The notes under the pieces are model-generated. The model was not told the DNA's origin. It saw only the letters and a program-made list of their open reading frames with translations, and searched no databases. Positions 1 through 8,989 of a stretch of 64,000 nt of DNA are shown here, piece by piece. Origin of the DNA: Planococcus halocryophilus (GTDB lineage: Bacteria; Bacillota; Bacilli; Bacillales_A; Planococcaceae); NCBI RefSeq assembly GCF_001687585.2, contig NZ_CP016537.2, forward strand, positions 1,708,001 to 1,772,000, in the 5' to 3' direction. How positions within the stretch are numbered: the first letter of the stretch is position 1; the number at the start of each line of letters is the position of its first letter. Made by a program: the position numbers and the translations under genes.

Positions 1-1705
1 ACCACTGGGCGTTTAGTCCGGTTTCTTTTAGAATCTCAATAACGGTCTGCACAAAATCGAGTTGTTGCAATTGGATTGTTGAGATGTTGACACAGATTTT
101 AATCGGTGTTTGACCTTGATCTTGCCATGCTTTATTTTGTGCGCATGCTGTATAGAGAACCCATCTTCCCAGAGATACGATTTGGCCAGTCTCTTCAGAA
201 ATCGGAATAAAGAAATCCGGAGGGATAAACCCGAGATCTGGGTGGTTCCAGCGGATTAATGCTTCCATGGCACTTAATCGATTATTTTTCAAATCGATGA
301 TGGGCTGATAATGAAGTGACATTTCTTGCTTGGTGAGAGCTGATTTCAACTCTCTTTCAATGGTTAGTCGATAAACTGACTGTTGGTCCAGTTCTTCAGA
401 ATAAACCGTATACTGTGCGATTTTGTGTTTTTTAGTGTAGTTCATCGCGGAGTCCGCTTTCTTGATTAGCTCATCTACACTTTCATCGGGACCGCTGCTA
501 AAAGCTATCCCGATACTCCCGGTAATGGATACCGAATGTCCAAAGGCTTCAAAAGGTTTGGCTAATGCGTCATTAAATCGCGCTGCTAGCTGGAAAACTT
601 GAGGTTGTTCCAATCCTTTTAACAGAACTGCAAATTCATCGCCCGCAAATCGTCCCACCGTACAACTTGGATCAATATTTTCGGATAACCGGTGCGCAAC
701 ATCTTTTAAAAATTCGTCGCCGAACTGATGGCCGAACGAATCGTTGATCAATTTAAATCGATCTAAATTAATGAAAAACACAGCAAGTTTCTTTTCGTTG
801 TAATCTTTGCTTTCTATCGCCCGTTTTACATGATCTTCAAACAAGGTACGGTTTGGTAAACGCGTCAGGGGATCGAAAAAACCCATTCCTTCCATCAGCT
901 TTTTATAGTCTGTTTCAACAGTGATGTCTTTCGCAATTCCATAAGCACCTACAATGTTGCCACCTGACTTCATGGGGAAATTGGTTACCAGCAACGTTCT
1001 AGTTTCTCCATCTTTTCGAATCATGCTAATTTCATAAGTACTCGCGTTTCCATTTAACGCGTTGTGAAAGTGAAAAAAGGCTTTTGGTAAATCTTCTGAA
1101 ACTATAAAGGGAGTGAAAGACAGTTGCAATATTTCTTCCTTGGTGTAACCCGAAATTATTTCGCAACCCGGGTTGGCTGATTGAAAATTCCCTTCCATAT
1201 CAAAAGTAAATATCGCATCTGGGTTATAGGTAAAGAGCGAATCAAGTCGTTCTTCTTTTTCTTTTAATTTTAGATCGGCTGTTACTTCAGCTGTAATGTC
1301 GATCACAGTGCCAAACAGCACGTTTTTACCTTGCCACTTCTTTTTAGTGGAATGGATTTCAACATGAAGTAATTGACCGTCACTTCTGTAAATTCTTACA
1401 CGGTAACGTGCAAAAGCGTCTTTACTATCATATTCAGTAAATATTCGCTGTTGAATAATTGATAAATCTTCTGGGTGAATTAAGTTTTCTAAAGTAACTG
1501 TGCCATTTAAAATTCCCTTTTCCTCATAGCCCACTAATTTGCAGAAATGTGGATTTACGTAGGAGTAAGTTGAACCATTTAGTACATACAGACTGATGGG
1601 AATTTGTTGAACAATGTCATCAAACAAATCCTCGTACAACAATTCAGTTGATAATGGCAATTTTTTGTGTATGGAAGTGTCCACGTTGTTATTGTCATTC
1701 TTCAC
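1..1705 (-). CDS. PAS-PAS-GGDEF-EAL cyclic-di-GMP signalling protein (C-terminus cut by window edge)
   Basis: The reading frame is open from a GTG at 1705 to the left edge, so the end of the protein is missing. An AAGGAGA Shine-Dalgarno lies 8 bases before the GTG. Two PAS-like sensory segments (about residues 20-130 and 145-270) precede a diguanylate cyclase domain with signature RFAGDEFAV near residue 355, where Ala replaces the first Gly of GGDEF. An EAL phosphodiesterase domain then starts with MEALIRW near residue 479. GGDEF and EAL domains make and degrade c-di-GMP. The AGDEF variant can still be active, so net activity cannot be judged. There are no membrane helices, so a soluble sensor is likely. 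Confidence 0.93.
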   Translation of the reverse strand, partial: MKNDNNNVDTSIHKKLPLSTELLYEDLFDDIVQQIPISLYVLNGSTYSYVNPHFCKLVGYEEKGILNGTVTLENLIHPEDLSIIQQRIFTEYDSKDAFARYRVRIYRSDGQLLHVEIHSTKKKWQGKNVLFGTVIDITAEVTADLKLKEKEERLDSLFTYNPDAIFTFDMEGNFQSANPGCEIISGYTKEEILQLSFTPFIVSEDLPKAFFHFHNALNGNASTYEISMIRKDGETRTLLVTNFPMKSGGNIVGAYGIAKDITVETDYKKLMEGMGFFDPLTRLPNRTLFEDHVKRAIESKDYNEKKLAVFFINLDRFKLINDSFGHQFGDEFLKDVAHRLSENIDPSCTVGRFAGDEFAVLLKGLEQPQVFQLAARFNDALAKPFEAFGHSVSITGSIGIAFSSGPDESVDELIKKADSAMNYTKKHKIAQYTVYSEELDQQSVYRLTIERELKSALTKQEMSLHYQPIIDLKNNRLSAMEALIRWNHPDLGFIPPDFFIPISEETGQIVSLGRWVLYTACAQNKAWQDQGQTPIKICVNISTIQLQQLDFVQTVIEILKETGLNAQW

Positions 1706-1855
1706 AAATTTGGTCTCCTTGTCATCCGAAATTTTCTACCATCTTCTCGTAGCCCCGCACATCAATAAGTATTTATGTTAAGTATAATAAAGGAATTTTC
1801 AAACTAATACCATTTATATTTTAAATTAACTAATTTTTATAAACAAAAAACTAAG

Positions 1856-2647
1856 TTATTTGTGGTTTACCCGATATTGCCTTGGTGTAACACCCACAAC
1901 TTTCTTAAATGCCGCTTGAAACTGCGTATCGCTTTTGTATCCAATTTTACTAGCTATCTTGGAGACAGAACTATCACTCGTACATAGTAAGTATTTCGCT
2001 GTATTGATACGACAAGAGATGATGTATTGGAGCGGACTCACACCGGTAACTTGCTTAAAAAGACGTGCTAATTGATATTTATTGAACTCAAATCGCGTAG
2101 CAAGTTCTTCTAATGACAGCGATTTTGTATAGTTTTCCTCCATATAATGCTTGATCTCTTGAATCGTTTCTTCCGAATTTGAGTAACCGAATGATTCTTG
2201 TTTATTCGCAGAGCGGAATACGTGTAGCAAGATCGAGTTGATCAAGTGATGTGCCATTTGGTTAGAGTCAGGTCGTGGATGTTCTTGTTCTTGCTTCAAT
2301 TGCATTAAGAGCGAATTCAAGCTGTCAATTTCACTGATAGGAATAATAGGTGGTAATTCGGCGTAACTTTTAGGGATTTGGGCACTAAAGGTGAGTCGAT
2401 AGCCACTTTGCATGTCAGAAGCAGCATACAGTTGCTCATGCCAAGATCCTGCTTGTATGAAAAGAACAGTTCCAGCAGGGGCTAAATAGGTTTGTCCATC
2501 AATTTTGCAGTGAACCGTTCCAGCTACCACTAACAGCAATTCCACTGTTGCGGGGTGGTGGTGGAGCGGGTGATATTCCGACGTACCATATGGGATAGAA
2601 AAAGATTGAATGCTATGAAATAAGGTTGGATTTGTGGCTGCAGACAA
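1856..2647 (-). CDS. AraC-family transcriptional regulator with N-terminal cupin domain
   Basis: The 263-residue protein has an N-terminal cupin-like ligand domain (about 20-95, histidine-rich near YHPLHHHP) and a C-terminal AraC-type double helix-turn-helix (about 160-260; the second helix pair carries KIASKIGYKSDTQFQAAFKK and a TPRQYR ending). It is expected to bind a small ligand and activate or repress a nearby promoter. The only start giving the full cupin is TTG at 2647, with a weak ribosome site, so the start is less certain than the family. It is divergent from the VOC gene at 2884, and a direct repeat in the shared intergenic region is a candidate operator. The ligand is unknown. Confidence 0.9.
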   Translation of the reverse strand: MSAATNPTLFHSIQSFSIPYGTSEYHPLHHHPATVELLLVVAGTVHCKIDGQTYLAPAGTVLFIQAGSWHEQLYAASDMQSGYRLTFSAQIPKSYAELPPIIPISEIDSLNSLLMQLKQEQEHPRPDSNQMAHHLINSILLHVFRSANKQESFGYSNSEETIQEIKHYMEENYTKSLSLEELATRFEFNKYQLARLFKQVTGVSPLQYIISCRINTAKYLLCTSDSSVSKIASKIGYKSDTQFQAAFKKVVGVTPRQYRVNHK

Positions 2648-2680
2648 TTAAATCGCTCATTTCTTTTTCTTTAAGTTTAG

Positions 2681-2763
2681 CAAGAATTGATAAGAAAATC
2701 TGTATAATACCGATAAATTTAAAGATAATTTCAATAGTCGATACAAGAATTGATAGGAAATCT
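2681..2763. promoter_or_regulatory. Direct repeat in the AraC/VOC intergenic region, candidate operator
   Basis: A 12-base core CAAGAATTGATA occurs at 2681 and again at 2744, and the similarity continues for about 8 more bases (AAGAAAATCT versus GGAAATCT). The copies are 63 bp apart, about six helical turns, and lie between the divergent AraC gene and the VOC gene. AraC-type proteins usually bind direct repeats, so this is a reasonable operator. That function is inferred, not shown. Confidence 0.5.
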
Positions 2764-2883
2764 ATTAAAGATAAAGATTTTCAAGTAGAATAGCTTTAAA
2801 AACCATTTTTAGATATGAATATTCTGATAATTATACTAAAATAAATGTAAGATAATCGAATAAAAAAAGAAAGAAGGTTGAGT

Positions 2884-3273
2884 ATGATGAAGCAATTATG
2901 GATTAATTTACCTGTTAACGATTTAAATCGATCGAAGGAGTTTTTCAGCAATATTGGAATACCAATCATGGAAAGTCACAGTGAGTCAGATCAAATGCTA
3001 GGTTTATTAATCGGCAATCCACAAGTACAAATCATGTTATTTACAGACGAGCAATTTAAAGGGTTTACGCAAAATGAGTTAACAGACACAAACGAGTCGA
3101 CAGAAGTATTATTTTCCATCTCAGTAGAGACTAAAGAAGAACTTGATGAGACGATTGGAAAAGTGAAACAAGCAGGTGGATTTGTGTTTGGCGAGCCGAC
3201 ACAGCGAAATGGATTGTACGGCGCAGGATTTGCAGATTTGGATGGACATCGGTGGAATTTGCTGGTGATGTAG
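2884..3273 (+). CDS. VOC (glyoxalase/bleomycin-resistance fold) family protein
   Basis: This 129-residue protein starts WINLPVNDLNRSKEFF and ends GFADLDGHRWNLL, the usual first strand-helix and last metal-side strand of a single VOC module. The ATG at 2884 is preferred over TTG 2878 because AGAAGG sits directly against the TTG but 6 bases before the ATG. VOC proteins include glyoxalases, dioxygenases and drug-binding proteins, and the sequence does not say which. It is divergent from a cupin-AraC regulator, which may control it. A 16-bp hairpin follows about 80 bases downstream. Confidence 0.88.
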   Translation: MMKQLWINLPVNDLNRSKEFFSNIGIPIMESHSESDQMLGLLIGNPQVQIMLFTDEQFKGFTQNELTDTNESTEVLFSISVETKEELDETIGKVKQAGGFVFGEPTQRNGLYGAGFADLDGHRWNLLVM

Positions 3274-3355
3274 TTTAGCGAAGTTTGTAAGTTTAAGCTA
3301 CCTAAATATGTGAACATGATGATTTGTATTTAGAACGAAATTTTTACAAAGAAAT

Positions 3356-3394
3356 GTTACTGAAGAATTTTTAAAACCAAAATTCTTCAGTAAC
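3356..3394 (+). terminator. Perfect 16-bp hairpin downstream of the VOC gene
   Basis: GTTACTGAAGAATTTT at 3356 pairs with AAAATTCTTCAGTAAC ending at 3394 across a short loop. There is no clean T-run, so it may be a weak terminator or an RNA-stabilising hairpin. Confidence 0.5.
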
Positions 3395-3508
3395 TAAATT
3401 TGCTGATCAATTGTAAAATTATAAACAACGTTAAACAGAAAATGCTACAAAGACAGTTAAACTAGAAATCAGCTTAAAATGACGAAAAACGACGAAAAAA
3501 ACAATTCC

Positions 3509-3603
<95 letters not shown>

Positions 3604-3706
3604 TTATCTTAACTTCTCCTCTTACCTTGTTTCATCTATTAGCGTTTTTATATGCGTAAGCCGTTAAAGAATTTTATAACCGTATTAGATCTAGATCAAT
3701 CAATAT

Positions 3707-3741
3707 AAAAAACTGCACCTGTTCTTAGGTTGCAGTTTTTT
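3707..3741 (-). terminator. Bidirectional terminator after the UbiB-gene tail
   Basis: AAAACTGCA and TGCAGTTTT form the stem, with A/T tracts on both outer sides. On the minus strand it ends the transcript from the UbiB gene. The stop codon of the downstream open tail (3740-3742) lies in its outer T-run. Confidence 0.75.
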
Positions 3742-3922
3742 AATTTATATTTAGATTATCTATATACAAACTGTTTAATTGAGTTTCAAATTCATACGTC
3801 AAAAATGCACTTGGGTCTACTGACGATAAAACCTCTTGGTTATTTGAAGAAATCGCTGCATCAAGCTTTTTAACATCACTTATACAACTCCACCTTTGAT
3901 AAATTAATTGATGCAGGTTTTC
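3740..3922 (-). other. In-frame 60-codon open tail after the UbiB stop codon
   Basis: Directly after the UbiB TGA (3925-3923) the same frame stays open for 60 codons before a TAA inside the terminator. The translation looks like a soluble protein: SDVKKLDAAISSNNQEVLSS followed by VDPSAFLTYEFETQL. It has no in-frame ATG, GTG or TTG with a ribosome site. It is either a C-terminal extension of UbiB cut off by a new TGA, a readthrough extension, or the remnant of a separate gene. I do not recognise the family. Confidence 0.45.
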
Positions 3923-5926
3923 TCATGTATTGCTGCGTTTCATATCGCGTATTGCTTGAATCGACAATCGAACAAGCAATATGACACACAGAAACAGTCC
4001 AGTATAGGCTGCCGTATTCAAGTAAACAGCATAAGCATTATTGATAAACTGTGCAATGGCTAGTAATGCGGCTGAAATCAGTCCAAATGTTATCCCAGAA
4101 AACAATAACACGAAACGCGAAAACAGTTGTAAGACGAAATTGGCGTTATGTTTATCCGAAAAGACATCATGGTGGAGAATCATTTTGCCACCTTCAATGC
4201 GCTGTATCAGCTGATCGGCGCGTTTTGGCAATTTCATCAATTCTGGAATTAATAATGCTAACTCTTCTTCTACTCTTTGTTTCGTTTCACGCGGTTCTTT
4301 AAATGGCTTTTTCAAGACTGCGGTTTTGTATTTTTTCGCGAACACTTTTGCTTCGGTAAACATATCAAATTTCGGATCTATCGTGTGTAAAGTGCCGTCA
4401 AGGCTGATTAATGACCGGAGCGCCATTCCAACTGATGGATAAAATGATAACCCAAATTCACGAACAATATCAAACATTGCATGAATCAGTTCTTCGGTTT
4501 GAATTTTATCCACATAGGCAATTTTCAACAGCAATTGACCTACTGATTGTTCAATTTTTTGCCGGTCAATATGACTATTGTCTTCTACTAGCACGTTAAT
4601 CGCATCACAAATGACTTCTGCGTCGTTTTGTTGCACACCGATGATAAAGAGGTTTAGTCCGTCTTGCTGCTGCGCTGCGAGACGACCAACAGCTCCAAAA
4701 TCCAGTAAAATAGGCTTTCCGTCTTGTTCATCAATAAAAATATTACCTGGATGCGGATCCGCATGAAAAATACCTGAAAACAGCATTTGCTCAAAAAACG
4801 AAAACAATACCGTCCGACCAAATTGTTTTTGATCGATTGAAAACTGATCAAAAACAGCTTGTCCTCGCGAAATGCTTTTGCCTTTAAAATACTGCATGAC
4901 GATTAAATTATCGTTACAATATTCCTGAAAAACATGCGGGATTTTCACTGGATAATCACTTTTTCTTAAGGCATTTGCGACTTGAATGGTATTACGCGTT
5001 TCAATTTCAAAGTTGATTTCTTCACGCAAGCCGTTCGCAAAGCCGACAGCTAACTCGCGGAAACCGATGTTCTCAGCCCATGTGGATTTACTTGTCACCC
5101 ATTCTGCAAACTCAACAAGAATATCTAAATCGTTGCGCATGACGCCTTTTACTTCAGGACGCAGTAGTTTGACAACAACTTTTTCTTGTGTCGATTTCAA
5201 TACAGCTTGATGAACTTGTCCAATCGATCCGGCGGCCAATGGCTCCATATTGAATTCTGAGAAAACATCTTCCACGCCAGCAGATAAAGATTTCTTTAAA
5301 ATCGTGGTTACTTGCTCACTCGTTAATGGTTTAACATCTTGTTGCAAAGTCTCTAGTTCTTCGATAAAAACTGGTGAAAACAACTCAGTACGTGTAGATA
5401 ACACTTGGCCGAACTTGATGAAAATACCACCACTTTGTTCTAATGTATCGCGAAAAGCAATAGCAAAATCCCGATTGCTTTCACGATGACGCGCATAACG
5501 TATCGTGCGTGAAAACCCGTTTCTGACGGCAATTTCTAACACTTGACTCAGCCGTTTTTGACGTCGCCAGCGATGTCTCAACCGTTGGACGATGAATTTT
5601 TGACCTGTAATCCGTTCTCCACGCTCTCCAAGTTCCATTGGATCAAACAACTCGAAAAACAAGTAAAACAGCATGGAAATGAGCAGCATACTGCCGACCC
5701 AAATAATGGCGCTAGCGTCAGCGACTGCAAATCCAATTCCTTCGCTTAAAAATTCTGTGTGGCGCAAATAAGAATACCAATAAACAAACGTCGTCAAACT
5801 AACACCTAACAACACAGAAAGAATTCTCTTAGTAAAATTAACTTTCGAACCCATTAATCGACCACTTACATAATAAATGAAAAATGCGATGACCAATAAT
5901 TCCAGCAGCATAATGAAGTAAATCAT
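3923..5926 (-). CDS. UbiB/ABC1 (AarF) family atypical protein kinase-like membrane protein
   Basis: The 667-residue protein has two or three N-terminal membrane segments (about 1-90), then an ABC1 kinase-like core with the family signatures IKFGQVLSTR (KxGQ), AAGSIGQVHQA (Ala-rich nucleotide loop), VVKLLRP, HADPHPGNIFI (catalytic loop) and LLDFGAVGRL (metal-binding DFG). Two C-terminal hydrophobic helices (about 600-655) complete it. UbiB proteins support quinone biosynthesis or lipid handling at the membrane. In a menaquinone-using Firmicute the exact role is unknown. A GGAG precedes the ATG at 5926 by 10 bases. It is a single-gene unit ending at the 3707-3741 terminator. Confidence 0.93.
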   Translation of the reverse strand: MIYFIMLLELLVIAFFIYYVSGRLMGSKVNFTKRILSVLLGVSLTTFVYWYSYLRHTEFLSEGIGFAVADASAIIWVGSMLLISMLFYLFFELFDPMELGERGERITGQKFIVQRLRHRWRRQKRLSQVLEIAVRNGFSRTIRYARHRESNRDFAIAFRDTLEQSGGIFIKFGQVLSTRTELFSPVFIEELETLQQDVKPLTSEQVTTILKKSLSAGVEDVFSEFNMEPLAAGSIGQVHQAVLKSTQEKVVVKLLRPEVKGVMRNDLDILVEFAEWVTSKSTWAENIGFRELAVGFANGLREEINFEIETRNTIQVANALRKSDYPVKIPHVFQEYCNDNLIVMQYFKGKSISRGQAVFDQFSIDQKQFGRTVLFSFFEQMLFSGIFHADPHPGNIFIDEQDGKPILLDFGAVGRLAAQQQDGLNLFIIGVQQNDAEVICDAINVLVEDNSHIDRQKIEQSVGQLLLKIAYVDKIQTEELIHAMFDIVREFGLSFYPSVGMALRSLISLDGTLHTIDPKFDMFTEAKVFAKKYKTAVLKKPFKEPRETKQRVEEELALLIPELMKLPKRADQLIQRIEGGKMILHHDVFSDKHNANFVLQLFSRFVLLFSGITFGLISAALLAIAQFINNAYAVYLNTAAYTGLFLCVILLVRLSIQAIRDMKRSNT

Positions 5927-6003
5927 GGAAGAGATTCTCCTTTCATTGCTAAGCTTTAAAACGAAAGCAGTATAGCTAGAAGCAAAAAACTGTATATAAA
6001 TCC

Positions 6004-7266
6004 TTAGAGCTTATTAGCAACTGGGTTTGGCAACTTTTTAAGTAGTTCGAGCAAGCCATTCGGATAAAGAACGGTCTCACTTTGATTTAACTCTTCAAGT
6101 AACACCCATTTTGCTTTTGTCATTTTGCCATCTTCGAAAACGTCAAAAGTATCTTGTTCATAAAGAGCTTGTTGTTCAAATTCCACTTCATAAACCAATG
6201 AAATTTCGTGGAAAACTTGATATTTTAGCGTATAAATATTTTCTATTACGTCCACGTAACGAACAATATTAATATCAGTACCGATTTCTTCTTTAAATTC
6301 TCTTATCAATGTCTTAGTAGAGGGTTCACCCAGTTCAATCGTTCCGCCAATTGGCCTGTAAAATGGACCTTTTCCTGCCGAATGACGCGCAAATTGTTGC
6401 TCCAGTAAAACAGACTGACCTTTTCTTAAAATCCCTAACGTATTCGCTCTAGGACGCAAATGTCGACTTTTCTTTTCTTCGTAGTCAGCTATAGTCGAAG
6501 TGACAATGTGAAGAGAATCCCATTCCCCATTTGAAAATTGAACAATTGGATATGTTTTCGGGAAAAGTTGACGGTTAATATCATTTGGAGCTAAGCCATC
6601 CTTGTAAAGTTGAATAATTTTTTCTTGTAAGCTCTCCAAATAATTCAGCTTATCTTCTAATAACGCACGTCCGTTTTCAAGATAGCCGGCGTGACTGCAA
6701 AATACAGATTCGAACGGCAATGCCAATAATTTACGTAAAGATGTTTTGATGTGCGAAATCGACTCATTTTTCATCACGACACGTGTTTTTGGCGATACAA
6801 ACAAATCTCCTGTAAACAAGCGACCCGATTCCGAATGATACAGCGCTACATGATCATCTGCATGTCCGGGTGTATAGATCACTTGCCATTCAAATGTGCG
6901 CGAATTTATACAGTCACTCAGCGTTTGTGTACGAAAAGCGTCACGGTTTCCCCATGTGAGTTTTCGATAAGTTGGGTATACACCGTCTTTCTCCGTAATT
7001 TTTTGGCCAATTGGATGAATAAAAAATGGCACTTGATAATTTTGCTGAATCCAAGCCGCATTTCCGGTATGGTCTTCGTGGTGATGCGTCAATACGACTT
7101 GATCAAATGATAACTTTGATAACACATCTGCAAGTTCATCCTGCATTTTCTCGGCTCCAGTATCAATCAACATACCATCCACTAAAAAGAAAAATACTTT
7201 ACTACGGGTTTCTTCCAAAATTCCTTCTATACATACAACTTGTTCATGTTCATAAACATTTAGCAT
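6004..7266 (-). CDS. Fusion of MBL-fold metallohydrolase and Nudix hydrolase
   Basis: The 420-residue protein joins two hydrolases. Residues 1-205 form a metallo-beta-lactamase fold with the zinc motif HHHEDH at 61-66, a TPGHADDH segment, a TGD motif and a C-terminal CSHAG. Residues 210-265 look like the helical tail seen in the LACTB2-like MBL group. Residues 275-405 form a Nudix domain whose box (307-330) begins GGTIELGE and ends REFKEEIG, matching GX5EX7REUXEEXGU. One chain could hydrolyse an ester, thioester or RNA substrate and a nucleoside-diphosphate-linked one. The substrates are unknown. A strong GGGGGG ribosome site precedes ATG 7266. It is transcribed alone. Confidence 0.93.
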   Translation of the reverse strand: MLNVYEHEQVVCIEGILEETRSKVFFFLVDGMLIDTGAEKMQDELADVLSKLSFDQVVLTHHHEDHTGNAAWIQQNYQVPFFIHPIGQKITEKDGVYPTYRKLTWGNRDAFRTQTLSDCINSRTFEWQVIYTPGHADDHVALYHSESGRLFTGDLFVSPKTRVVMKNESISHIKTSLRKLLALPFESVFCSHAGYLENGRALLEDKLNYLESLQEKIIQLYKDGLAPNDINRQLFPKTYPIVQFSNGEWDSLHIVTSTIADYEEKKSRHLRPRANTLGILRKGQSVLLEQQFARHSAGKGPFYRPIGGTIELGEPSTKTLIREFKEEIGTDINIVRYVDVIENIYTLKYQVFHEISLVYEVEFEQQALYEQDTFDVFEDGKMTKAKWVLLEELNQSETVLYPNGLLELLKKLPNPVANKL

Positions 7267-7449
7267 GCTTAGTCCCCCCTTAAAAGCGCACCTACTTTTC
7301 TCATATGATACAGACTTTACGGGATGGCTGCTATAGCTTAGTGCTTAGACTGTTAATATTTATCTTTTTTCTTGTTGACAGGTTTGAATTTATATGATAA
7401 TTCCTTAAGTAGTTTGTTACATATTTATTTGAAAACATAGATTTATGCT

Positions 7450-7956
7450 TTAATTTATTGATTCTACAAGCAGTTTATCCAATTGTTTCTGGTTGTTTAC
7501 AATAACGACTTTTCCTTGCGCCGCTCCGAGCTTCGCCAAAAATTCAGGTTTCATCGTGTCTTCGAAATATCGATTCCACTGGAACATTTTCAGTAGCATA
7601 CTAAAGCTTGGCTGATAATTGGCTTGTTCTTTCCCCGCTCGTTGTTTGATGTAGCGAAAAACAAAGTGAAGTGTTCTTTTGTGATACGGAATATCTAAAA
7701 ATATCACTTTGTCTGCCCTATTTATCGCAAGATCTGTCCAGCCAAGATGTACGCCTTCTATAATCCAACTAGACTGCTCGAGGGCAGCTAAAAACTGGGC
7801 GTCTCTTACAGATTCCGTGTTTCGGAAATCGCCGTCTGTTTGACGTTGCCAAACAAAATTATCCGTTTCAAAATGTGGAATACTTAAACTTAAAGACAAT
7901 CGACGCGCTAACGTTGTTTTCCCGCTCCCTACAGAGCCAATGATGTAAACCTTCAT
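7450..7956 (-). CDS. P-loop nucleoside/adenylate kinase-like protein (FlaR/topology-modulation type)
   Basis: The protein is 168 residues. It opens with VYIIGSVGSGKTTLARRLS, a Walker A loop of the adenylate-kinase-like group, followed by HFETDNFVW and a WIIEGVHLGW segment with a conserved Trp and acidic residues typical of DNA topology modulation (FlaR) proteins. These are probably small-molecule kinases despite the old name. It overlaps the end of the upstream SRPBCC gene by 4 bases (ATGA), so translation is probably coupled. The phosphate acceptor is not predictable. Confidence 0.85.
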   Translation of the reverse strand: MKVYIIGSVGSGKTTLARRLSLSLSIPHFETDNFVWQRQTDGDFRNTESVRDAQFLAALEQSSWIIEGVHLGWTDLAINRADKVIFLDIPYHKRTLHFVFRYIKQRAGKEQANYQPSFSMLLKMFQWNRYFEDTMKPEFLAKLGAAQGKVVIVNNQKQLDKLLVESIN

Positions 7957-8402
7957 GACTCAGCTGCCCTCTTTACCCGCTCCATCAGTTCATCAACTTC
8001 TTGCTTACTGCTATTTTGCGCATCAAGTTTTAGTAAAGTTCGGCCAATCATGTTTGCGCCTCTATTCGATCCACTATAAACAAATAATGTCTGATCACTT
8101 TCTACTCGCTTTAACACAAAATTTAATGCAATGTGAAACAAGCCAGCAGGAACAAAATACAGATCTTTCCGCTTGTAGTCAGGCAAATCTTCATAAGCCG
8201 TAACTTCCATCACATAACTCACCACACGGCCTTTTATGCGGTTTTGTTGCGCGTACTTTGAACCTACTTGATTGGGCTGTCCTTTGATTAATTGATGCTT
8301 TTCAAGTTGAGGCATGATTGTTTGCAGGTGTTCGTCTGAAAACAATGCCCAAACTTCTTCTATTGGTGCGTTGATAATTTGTTGTTCTCTCCACTCTACC
8401 AT
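7953..8402 (-). CDS. SRPBCC (START-like) domain protein, tandem copy 2
   Basis: This 149-residue polyketide-cyclase/START-type protein begins MVEWREQQIINAPIEEVWAL, the usual N-terminal strand and helix of the SRPBCC fold, which binds hydrophobic ligands. An upstream in-frame GTG at 8411 is possible. ATG 8402 is preferred because AAAGGAG lies 10 bases before it and because the neighbouring paralogue also starts at the MV(K/E)W motif. It shares its layout and the YEDLPD motif with the gene at 8419. Translation is probably coupled to the downstream P-loop kinase. The ligand is unknown. Confidence 0.85.
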   Translation of the reverse strand: MVEWREQQIINAPIEEVWALFSDEHLQTIMPQLEKHQLIKGQPNQVGSKYAQQNRIKGRVVSYVMEVTAYEDLPDYKRKDLYFVPAGLFHIALNFVLKRVESDQTLFVYSGSNRGANMIGRTLLKLDAQNSSKQEVDELMERVKRAAES

Positions 8403-8418
8403 TGCCTCCACGCTCCTT

Positions 8419-8871
8419 TTATCCTTTCAACCCTTCGTCTCTTACGCGTTCCATAAACGTCGTTACGGTTTGCTTCCGCGTTTTTTTACTTCCTGACAAT
8501 AACATCGCCTTGCCCATCAATCCTTTGCCTTTATTAAATCCTTCGTAAATAAACCTCGTTTGGTTTTCATTTTCTTTTAATAACGTAAACGAATAAAACA
8601 CATCAAAGCTTTGTCCCATTTCAAACTGAGTTTGTTTCAGCTTTTTGTCCGGCAAATCTTCATAACCTACAGTCTCCACAATATACGTTTGCAGCTGACC
8701 GCCTTCGTGATAACTTTGTGCGTGTTTTGCACCCAGTTCATTGTTGTTCTTTTCAAGTAAGATGTGTTCTTCTATTTTTGGCATCACTTGTTTAATGTTT
8801 TCGTCTTTGAATAAATTCCATACTTTTTCGATATTTGCATCAATCGTCATTTCTTCTTTCCATTTAACCAT
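8419..8871 (-). CDS. SRPBCC (START-like) domain protein, tandem copy 1
   Basis: The protein is 150 residues, starts MVKWKEEMTIDANIEKVWNL and contains GYEDLPDKK and KGLMGKAML, matching the same positions of the protein encoded immediately downstream. The pair therefore arose by tandem duplication and has diverged strongly. A good GAGGAGG site precedes the ATG at 8871. Together with the second copy and the FlaR-like kinase it forms a three-gene unit. SRPBCC proteins bind lipids, polyketides or other hydrophobic molecules, and no specific function can be assigned. Confidence 0.85.
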   Translation of the reverse strand: MVKWKEEMTIDANIEKVWNLFKDENIKQVMPKIEEHILLEKNNNELGAKHAQSYHEGGQLQTYIVETVGYEDLPDKKLKQTQFEMGQSFDVFYSFTLLKENENQTRFIYEGFNKGKGLMGKAMLLSGSKKTRKQTVTTFMERVRDEGLKG

Positions 8872-8989
8872 TTGTAAGCCTCCTCGGAATCTGTACTTGT
8901 TAGTAGTATCTCACGCGCGATCAGAACATTCACGTCGCTTGTATTAATCCCGCTCATCTTTATAATAAGGAATGGAACGGAGTGATAGA

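Noticed and set aside
2991..3317. 108-codon minus-strand frame opposite the VOC gene
   Set aside because: Antisense shadow rich in Asn, Ser, Cys and Pro with no start signals.
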